NCBI GenBank assembly: GCA_910586275.1
Contig: CAJUIM010000036.1
Location: 1-5,800, forward strand
Direction: 5' to 3'
From: an uncultured Lachnospiraceae bacterium
Lineage (GTDB): Bacteria > Bacillota > Clostridia > Lachnospirales > Lachnospiraceae
Length of the DNA stretch: 5,800 nucleotides
Position numbers and translations under genes: made by a program. This document shows, in pieces, positions 1 through 3,571 of this stretch; within the stretch, counting starts at the first letter, position 1, and each line of letters begins with the position of its first letter. The notes beneath the pieces were generated by a model. It had not been told where the DNA came from and searched no databases. It saw nothing but the letters and a program-made list of their open reading frames with translations.

Positions 1-79
1 CTAAAAAAACTCGCGCACGGGCGTCCGCCTCCCAACATTACATTCAGGCTGAACTATTACACGTTAATAATAAAATGTA

Positions 80-108
80 AAAAAAACTCTGTACAAAACA
101 GTTTTTTT
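80..108 (+). terminator. Weak A/T-rich hairpin, possible terminator
   Basis: Seven A's plus CT (80-88) pair perfectly with AG plus seven T's (100-108), giving 9 bp around an 11-base loop. Only one pair is G-C, so the stem is weak. It ends in a run of seven T's on either strand and could be a bidirectional terminator. An open frame on the + strand stops at TAA 78-80, exactly at its foot, so it could end an upstream gene whose tail lies at 3-80. The candidate -35 of the next promoter lies in its loop, so the two signals overlap. Confidence 0.35.
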
Positions 109-118
109 CTGATAGAAT
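90..118 (+). promoter_or_regulatory. Candidate sigma-A promoter, extended -10, for the HPr-like gene
   Basis: TGTACA (90-95, 4/6 to TTGACA) is separated by 17 bases from TAGAAT (113-118, 5/6 to TATAAT). A TG dinucleotide one base upstream of the -10 (110-111) makes an extended -10. Initiation would fall near 124-126 and leave an untranslated leader of about 72 bases before the ATG at 197. This is the best promoter match in the window, but it rests on consensus matching by eye. Confidence 0.5.
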
Positions 119-165
119 AATTGAAGTAGAGGTTCTGAGGAAAAATTTCTTGTGGATTTCTAAGG

Positions 166-197
166 AAAGATATTCTTTAAAGGAAGGTTTCTTTAAA
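166..197 (+). promoter_or_regulatory. Ribosome binding site inside two mutually exclusive hairpins
   Basis: The Shine-Dalgarno stretch AGGAAGG (181-187) lies 9 bases before the ATG at 197. It is flanked by the inverted repeat TTTAAAG (176-182) / CTTTAAA (191-197), which puts half of the SD in the loop and pairs the first base of the start codon. A competing hairpin AAAGA (166-170) / TCTTT (174-178) shares bases 176-178, so only one of the two can form. Both stems are A/U-rich and weak. A role in translation control is inference. Confidence 0.35.
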
Positions 198-436
198 TGA
201 AAAGTATTATGATAAGGCTTCGTTCTATTGAAGACGTAAAGAAATTTGTCAATATTATGGCACAGTTTAAAGGATATTTTGATTTGGTTTCCGGCAGATA
301 TGTAGTCGATGCAAAATCCGTAATGGGCATTTTCAGCATGGATTTGTCAAAGGATTTGGAACTGCGCATCTTGGAAACAAATGAGCAGGAAAAAGAGATT
401 TTAGATGCAGTAGAGCCTTTTATAGTAAAAGGATAA
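197..436 (+). CDS. HPr/Crh-like protein lacking the phosphocarrier histidine
   Basis: This 79-residue protein has the size and C-terminal half of the HPr fold. The segment DAKSVMGIFSMDLSK (residues 38-52) matches the HPr regulatory-serine motif (KSIMG in B. subtilis HPr), with Ser41 in the Ser46 position. The active-site region, normally GxHARPA around residue 15, reads SIEDVKKFV, and there is no histidine anywhere in the protein. It therefore cannot pass phosphate from enzyme I to PTS permeases in the usual way. By analogy with B. subtilis Crh, which has Gln at position 15 and keeps Ser46, it could be a target of HPr kinase and a regulator in carbon metabolism; that is inference. The ATG at 197 has a good SD (AGGAAGG, spacing 9). 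The gene is visibly more A/T-rich than the genes downstream. tRNA-Gly starts 14 bases after its stop. Confidence 0.85.
   Translation: MKSIMIRLRSIEDVKKFVNIMAQFKGYFDLVSGRYVVDAKSVMGIFSMDLSKDLELRILETNEQEKEILDAVEPFIVKG
400..426 (+). promoter_or_regulatory. Possible internal promoter for tRNA-Gly
   Basis: TTTAGA (400-405, 4/6 to TTGACA) is followed, after a short 15-base spacer, by TATAGT (421-426, 5/6 to TATAAT). Both lie in the last codons of the HPr-like gene. Initiation near 433 would give a leader of about 18 bases before the tRNA. This competes with the idea that the tRNA is read only from the HPr-like promoter. The spacer is suboptimal, so the call is weak. Confidence 0.3.
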
Positions 437-450
437 GTCAGGGAATATAT

Positions 451-521
451 GCAGATATGGTTCATCGGTAGAACGCTGGCTTCCCAAGCCGGAGAGACGG
501 GTTCGACTCCCGCTATCTGCT
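451..521 (+). tRNA. tRNA-Gly (anticodon CCC)
   Basis: A complete 71-base cloverleaf can be drawn. The acceptor stem GCAGATA (451-457) pairs with TATCTGC (514-520). The D stem is GTTC/GAAC with a 7-base loop. The anticodon stem CTGGC/GCCGG (one G-U) has the loop TTCCCAA, which puts anticodon CCC at 483-485. A 4-base variable loop is followed by T stem ACGGG/CCCGC with T loop TTCGACT. The discriminator is U (521), as usual for bacterial tRNA-Gly. It decodes GGG. The 3' CCA is not encoded and must be added by CCA-adding enzyme. The outermost T-stem pair (A497-C513) is a mismatch; otherwise the fold is regular. The T-rich run TTTTTGTTTT (521-530) follows directly and may help end transcription. 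Confidence 0.97.
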
Positions 522-645
522 TTTTGTTTTACCTATTATTTATGAGAAATGGGATAGGTAAGATAATTATAGAGGAATGGCCGCTTTAAAGCTGTATATA
601 TTTTTGAAGAAGGGAAATTTCTAATTGCATATGTTTTATTATATA

Positions 646-676
646 TCACAGGTCTATCTTGTGGTTTTTTTATTTT
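646..676 (+). terminator. Intrinsic terminator or attenuator upstream of ktrB
   Basis: CACAGG (647-652) pairs with CTTGTG (658-663) around loop TCTAT. One internal G-U is present, and an outer U-G pair (646/664) extends the stem to 7 bp. Seven T's (665-671), then A and four more T's, follow at once, the classic intrinsic-terminator layout. It may simply end the HPr-like/tRNA transcript, 125 bases past the tRNA. It could also act as an attenuator if ktrB is transcribed from upstream of it. The sequence alone does not decide. Confidence 0.6.
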
Positions 677-680
677 ATGA

Positions 681-692
681 CCTCTTAAGAGG
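681..692. repeat. Perfect 12-bp palindrome CCTCTTAAGAGG
   Basis: CCTCTT is followed directly by its reverse complement AAGAGG, with no spacer. It lies 136 bases upstream of the ktrB start and 9 bases past the T-run of the terminator-like hairpin. A dyad this exact can be the site of a dimeric DNA-binding protein; as RNA it would form only a 4-bp stem with a UUAA loop. No regulator can be assigned. Confidence 0.4.
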
Positions 693-827
693 ATATCTGC
701 AAAAGGGCGTAATAGGGGATGCGGAAGCATAAGGGTATTATGAAAGATAGCATTTAACATGTGCATGAAATTTGTTCCTGCGCTGCGCATCGCAGTATGT
801 TTCGGGGAAAGGATGAGGGGGAGGGAA

Positions 828-2171
828 ATGAAGAAAAAATGGCATAATAAATTGACGACGACGCAGACCATTGCCTTGGGATTTCTGCTTATCATTCTCA
901 TAGGCACTGCGGTGCTGATGCTGCCTATATCATCCAGGGACGGCAGCTTCACCGATCCGCTGACGGCATTGTTCACTGCCACCAGCGCTACCTGCGTCAC
1001 GGGGCTGGTGGTAAAAGATACTTACCGCTACTGGTCTGTATTCGGCAGATGCTTTATTCTGCTGCTGATACAAGTGGGCGGACTGGGATTTATGACCATC
1101 GGCGTGTTTCTGGCGGTTCTGATGCGCAAGAATATCGGGCTGAGAGAAAGGGGGCTGCTGCAGGAAAGCATGAATACCCTGCAGATAGGAGGCGTCGTCA
1201 GGCTGGTGAAGAAAATAACGATAGCGGCTTTTGCTTTGGAAGGAATAGGGGCAGTGCTGCTGTCTATAAGATTTATCCCGGAAATGGGTTGGGCGGAAGG
1301 AATCTGCAACGGGATCTTTCATTCGGTTTCCGCTTTCTGCAATGCGGGTTTTGACCTGATGGGGAAAAAGGAAGAGTATTCTTCTCTGGTGGCTTATTCG
1401 GGAGATGTTTTAGTCAATGTGACGGTCATGCTGCTGATTGTTCTGGGCGGAATCGGTTTTGTGGTGTGGGATGATTTGCAGAAGAAAAAGTTCCGCGTGA
1501 AGGAATATCTTCTGCATACAAAGATTGTCCTGACAATGACCGGCATATTGCTTCTGGGAGGTGCATTGGCCACGTTTCTGCTGGAACGGGAGAACCTGAT
1601 GGCAGGCATGGGGGCAAAGGAAACGGTGCTGACTTCGCTGTTCGCATCGGTGACGGCAAGGACGGCAGGCTTCAACACCATTGATATTGCCGGGATGTCC
1701 AGCGGGAGCAAGTTAGTGACCATAGTGCTGATGTTTATCGGCGGCAGCCCGGGTTCCACCGCGGGCGGAATAAAGACGACAACCTTTGCGGTAATGCTGA
1801 TTTTTGTATGGGGAAATCTGCGCGGCAGCCATGGCAGCAATGTATTCAAACGCCGTCTGGAGGAAGGGGAAATAAGGAAAGCCAGCATCGTGGCTACCAT
1901 TGACCTTGTGCTGGCAGTGACGGCGGCAGTGCTGATCTGTGCCTTGCAGGATTTTCCCATGGAAGACGTGCTGCTGGAGGTATTTTCGGCCATCGGGACG
2001 GTGGGGATGTCTTCGGGGATCACAAGAGGGATGGGGACGGCATCCCGTATTATCCTTATCGTGCTGATGTATTGCGGGCGTATCGGCAGCATGACTTTTG
2101 CGCTTTCTTTTACCGAAAGAAAGAAGGTGCCGCCGGTACAGCTTCCGGCGGAGAAAATCATTATCGGATAG
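828..2171 (+). CDS. ktrB: KtrB/TrkH-family potassium uptake channel subunit
   Basis: This 447-residue integral membrane protein is the K+-translocating subunit of a Ktr/Trk system. The four pore-loop repeats of the family are all visible with their filter glycines: TSATCVTG (Gly59), FCNAGF (Gly174), ARTAGF (Gly281) and GTVGMSSG (Gly393). The motif GGSPGSTAGGIKTTT (residues 305-319) is the family's intramembrane gating loop. The C-terminal GRIGSMTFA matches the usual GRIGPLTLA with Ser for Pro. The length fits KtrB (about 445-455) and is shorter than enterobacterial TrkH. I chose the ATG at 828 because the N-terminus MKKKWHNK leads straight into the first membrane segment and a purine-rich AGGGGGAGGG (816-825) lies just before it. 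The frame is open back to an ATG at 759 without a good SD. ktrA follows after 73 bases and should be co-transcribed. Confidence 0.95.
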   Translation: MKKKWHNKLTTTQTIALGFLLIILIGTAVLMLPISSRDGSFTDPLTALFTATSATCVTGLVVKDTYRYWSVFGRCFILLLIQVGGLGFMTIGVFLAVLMRKNIGLRERGLLQESMNTLQIGGVVRLVKKITIAAFALEGIGAVLLSIRFIPEMGWAEGICNGIFHSVSAFCNAGFDLMGKKEEYSSLVAYSGDVLVNVTVMLLIVLGGIGFVVWDDLQKKKFRVKEYLLHTKIVLTMTGILLLGGALATFLLERENLMAGMGAKETVLTSLFASVTARTAGFNTIDIAGMSSGSKLVTIVLMFIGGSPGSTAGGIKTTTFAVMLIFVWGNLRGSHGSNVFKRRLEEGEIRKASIVATIDLVLAVTAAVLICALQDFPMEDVLLEVFSAIGTVGMSSGITRGMGTASRIILIVLMYCGRIGSMTFALSFTERKKVPPVQLPAEKIIIG

Positions 2172-2172
2172 C

Positions 2173-2228
2173 ATATATCTGAAACAGGCAGGAGAGATAT
2201 AGGTCCTGGGACAGAAGAAAAGATATAT
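2173..2228 (+). repeat. Inverted repeat spanning the ktrB-ktrA gap
   Basis: ATATATCT (2173-2180) is perfectly complementary to AGATATAT (2221-2228), so the 73-base gap can fold into one large loop closed by 8 A/U-rich pairs. The right arm ends one base before the ktrA SD AGGGAGGG (2229-2236; next base is the A of the SD). A second AGATAT (2195-2200) could compete for the left arm. The pairs are weak; a role in setting KtrA:KtrB ratio is speculation. Confidence 0.3.
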
Positions 2229-2244
2229 AGGGAGGGAATGGGCA

Positions 2245-2895
2245 ATGAAGTCAATATTGATTATCGGTTTAGGGAAGTTCGGGCATCACCTTTGCAGCAA
2301 TCTGGCAGAATTAGGGAATGAGATTATGGCGGTGGACATTAAGGAAGAAGTGCTGGAAGATTTGCTGTCCGTCGTAACCAGTGCAAAAATCGGTGACTGT
2401 ACCAATGAAGAGGTGCTGAAAAGCCTTGGCGTGAGAAACTTTGATATTTGCTTTGTCTGCATCGGAACCAATTTCCAGAGCAGCTTGGAGATTACCAGCC
2501 TGATTAAGGAATTAGGGGCCAAATATGTAATCAGCAAGGCAAACCGAGACATTCATGCAAAGTTCCTGCTGAGAAACGGGGCGGATGAAGTGATCTACCC
2601 GGACAGGGATATTGCGGAAAAACTGGCTGTGCGTGTCAGCGCAAACCATGTTTTTGACTATATTGAACTGACGGAGGAATATTCTATCTACGAGATTCCG
2701 CTGATGAAGGAATGGGCCGGAAGATCCATCAAGGATATTGATATCCGTGCCAAATATCATGTAAATGTGCTGGGCACAAAGACGGACGGGCAGCTGACGC
2801 TGATTACGGAGGCGGATTATGTGCTGCGGAGGGATGAGCATCTGATGGTTTTGGGACGGAACGAGGATGTAGACAGAATACTGAAGAGGTTATGA
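2245..2895 (+). CDS. ktrA: KtrA/TrkA-type RCK regulatory subunit of K+ uptake
   Basis: The 216-residue cytoplasmic protein has the usual KtrA length (about 220) and two domains. RCK_N (about residues 1-125) is a Rossmann fold with the nucleotide-binding GLGKFG (8-13) and an acidic residue at the end of the second strand (Asp31 in MAVDI) that contacts the nucleotide ribose in this family. RCK_C (about 135-216) follows. Family knowledge: KtrA forms an octameric ring under a KtrB dimer and gates it in response to ATP/ADP, and the RCK_C domain of several Firmicute KtrA proteins binds c-di-AMP. Whether this one does cannot be seen here. The ATG at 2245 has AGGGAGGG (2229-2236) 8 bases upstream; the ATG at 2238 is out of frame. 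It lies downstream of ktrB, opposite to the B. subtilis ktrAB order, and a strong terminator follows 36 bases after its stop. Confidence 0.95.
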   Translation: MKSILIIGLGKFGHHLCSNLAELGNEIMAVDIKEEVLEDLLSVVTSAKIGDCTNEEVLKSLGVRNFDICFVCIGTNFQSSLEITSLIKELGAKYVISKANRDIHAKFLLRNGADEVIYPDRDIAEKLAVRVSANHVFDYIELTEEYSIYEIPLMKEWAGRSIKDIDIRAKYHVNVLGTKTDGQLTLITEADYVLRRDEHLMVLGRNEDVDRILKRL

Positions 2896-2913
2896 CAGCC
2901 ATGGTCCGCTGTC
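2894..2913 (+). other. Hairpin overlapping the ktrA stop codon
   Basis: GACAGC (2894-2899) pairs perfectly with GCTGTC (2908-2913) around an 8-base loop. The left arm includes the last two bases of the TGA stop. There is no T-run after it, so it is not itself a terminator. It sits 19 bases before the true terminator and may protect the 3' end; this is inference. Confidence 0.35.
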
Positions 2914-2931
2914 TGTTATGAGAAGAATTGG

Positions 2932-2962
2932 AAAGGCCGGGAAATTGAATTCCCGGCCTTTT
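2932..2962 (+). terminator. Strong intrinsic terminator of the ktrB-ktrA unit
   Basis: AAAGGCCGGGAA (2932-2943) pairs without mismatch to TTCCCGGCCTTT (2950-2961), a 12-bp G/C-rich stem with a 6-base loop. The 3' arm ends in TTTT (2959-2962), and a further T-rich stretch comes after TGCTGTATC. It is the clearest terminator in the window and separates the potassium genes from the marR-ABC operon. Confidence 0.92.
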
Positions 2963-3003
2963 GCTGTATCTTCTTTTTTTATTGTAATTTTATACTTTTT
3001 TTA

Positions 3004-3032
3004 TTGCATCATGTAAAAAATGGCAGTAATAT
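3004..3032 (+). promoter_or_regulatory. Weak candidate promoter for the marR-ABC operon
   Basis: TTGCAT (3004-3009, 3/6 to TTGACA) and TAATAT (3027-3032, 4/6 to TATAAT) are 17 bases apart in an A/T-rich stretch. A better -10 by sequence, TATAAC (3032-3037, 5/6), lies just downstream but has no -35 at the right distance. Either way the start site would lie within the inverted repeat at 3034-3060, which fits repression by MarR. Confidence 0.35.
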
Positions 3033-3033
3033 A

Positions 3034-3060
3034 TAACTCTGTAAATAGATAACATAGTTA
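3034..3060. promoter_or_regulatory. Candidate MarR operator (imperfect inverted repeat)
   Basis: TAACTCTG (3034-3041) and CATAGTTA (3053-3060) are inverted repeats matching at 7 of 8 positions, with an 11-base A/T-rich spacer. The dyad lies between the putative -10 and the marR start (about 53 bases upstream of it), where autorepressing MarR proteins usually bind. Half-site length and A/T content fit the family. No experimental or comparative support is available from this window. Confidence 0.45.
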
Positions 3061-3112
3061 AATATATGTGGGCTTTCCGGCAGCCTGCAGGGAGCGGATG
3101 GGGGACAGGACG

Positions 3113-3571
3113 ATGGATACAAATGAAATACAGGAGCAGATACTGAAAACGGCAAATCGGTTTGCAAAGATGAAATTCGGGAATATTTTTCCGAAGGTGT
3201 CCAAACGGGAATTTGAAATGCTGGCGGCAGTGCAGGAATATATGGATAAAAATGCAGGCAAACAAGGCATTCATGTTTCCGGGCTGGCGATGCGGCTGAA
3301 AGTATCTTCTCCGGCGGTATCGCGGATGGTGGGCATGCTGGAGGAAAAAGGTTATATAGGGAGGGACATTGATAAGGAGGACAGAAGGAATACATACATA
3401 TATTTGACGGATAAGGGCAGGGCAGTAAAGGTTTCGGCGGAGGAGGCCATGCGCCGGCTGACGGAACGGGTGATGCTGCGCATGGGAGATAGGGATATGC
3501 AGGAACTGATTATGTTATGGAACCGGTTGGCGGATATTATGGAAGAGGAGTTGACGGCAGAAGATGTTTAA
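3113..3571 (+). CDS. MarR-family transcriptional regulator
   Basis: The 152-residue protein has the all-helical dimerisation ends and central winged helix of MarR. The DNA-recognition helix is about residues 65-78 (SSPAVSRMVGMLEE). The wing (84-101) carries the family hallmark D-R-R (Asp90, Arg91, Arg92) followed by LTDKG. MarR dimers typically repress a neighbouring efflux gene and release DNA when a small ligand binds; the ligand here is unknown. I chose ATG 3113 because GGGGGA (3100-3105) lies 7 bases upstream. ATG 3098, five codons earlier, has AGGGAG only 3 bases before it and remains possible. The frame is open back to a GTG at 3068, but that start has no SD. The 3' end overlaps the exporter start by 8 bases, so both are surely co-transcribed, and the regulator most likely controls the exporter and itself. 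Confidence 0.92.
   Translation: MDTNEIQEQILKTANRFAKMKFGNIFPKVSKREFEMLAAVQEYMDKNAGKQGIHVSGLAMRLKVSSPAVSRMVGMLEEKGYIGRDIDKEDRRNTYIYLTDKGRAVKVSAEEAMRRLTERVMLRMGDRDMQELIMLWNRLADIMEEELTAEDV

Larger units (their letters stand above)
522..827 (+). other. Non-coding leader between tRNA-Gly and ktrB
   Basis: These 306 bases hold no convincing gene. In order: a hairpin TACCTAT (530-536) / ATAGGTA (554-560) whose loop can form a further ATTT/AAAT stem; a weak promoter-like pair TTTATG (539-544), 17 bases, GATAAT (562-567); the terminator-like hairpin at 646-671; the palindrome at 681-692; a small hairpin ATGC-GGAA-GCAT (719-730); and a perfect hairpin CTGCG-CAT-CGCAG (783-795) just before the ktrB ribosome binding site. 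I looked for the c-di-AMP (ydaO) riboswitch, often linked to Ktr genes, and could not match its core. No clear promoter is visible between the terminator-like hairpin and ktrB. Confidence 0.6.

Noticed and set aside
1..120. Open frames at the left edge: frame 3 to TAA 78-80, frame 1 to TAA 118-120, and a minus-strand frame ending at 1-3.
   Set aside because: All are short and resemble no family I recognise. The frame-3 version, ending at the foot of the hairpin at 80-108, is the best candidate for the tail of an upstream gene, but about 25 codons cannot support a call.
193..465. 90-codon minus-strand ORF opposite the HPr-like gene.
   Set aside because: It is antisense to a clear HPr-family gene and has no recognisable family; it reaches into tRNA-Gly.
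530..560. Hairpin TACCTAT/ATAGGTA as a tRNA terminator.
   Set aside because: It lies after, not before, the T-run TTTTTGTTTT, and no T-run follows on either strand.
577..624. 15-codon ORF after AGAGG in the ktrB leader.
   Set aside because: The SD is only one base from the ATG and the peptide is too short to judge.
522..827. c-di-AMP (ydaO-type) riboswitch in the ktrB leader.
   Set aside because: Expected from the biology of Ktr genes, but I could not match the conserved core segments; covariance search is needed to exclude a divergent form.
759..827. N-terminal extension of ktrB from ATG 759.
   Set aside because: No good SD at 759, the added residues do not look like KtrB, and the region contains a perfect hairpin and the SD for the ATG at 828.
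536..1000. 154-codon minus-strand ORF over the ktrB leader and ktrB start.
   Set aside because: Its N-terminal third is antisense to ktrB and the rest covers structured non-coding sequence; no domain or convincing SD.
1394..2254. 286-codon minus-strand ORF opposite ktrB.
   Set aside because: Long, but an antisense shadow of a fully conserved ktrB, rich in Ser/Pro/Ile as expected for the reverse of a membrane protein gene.
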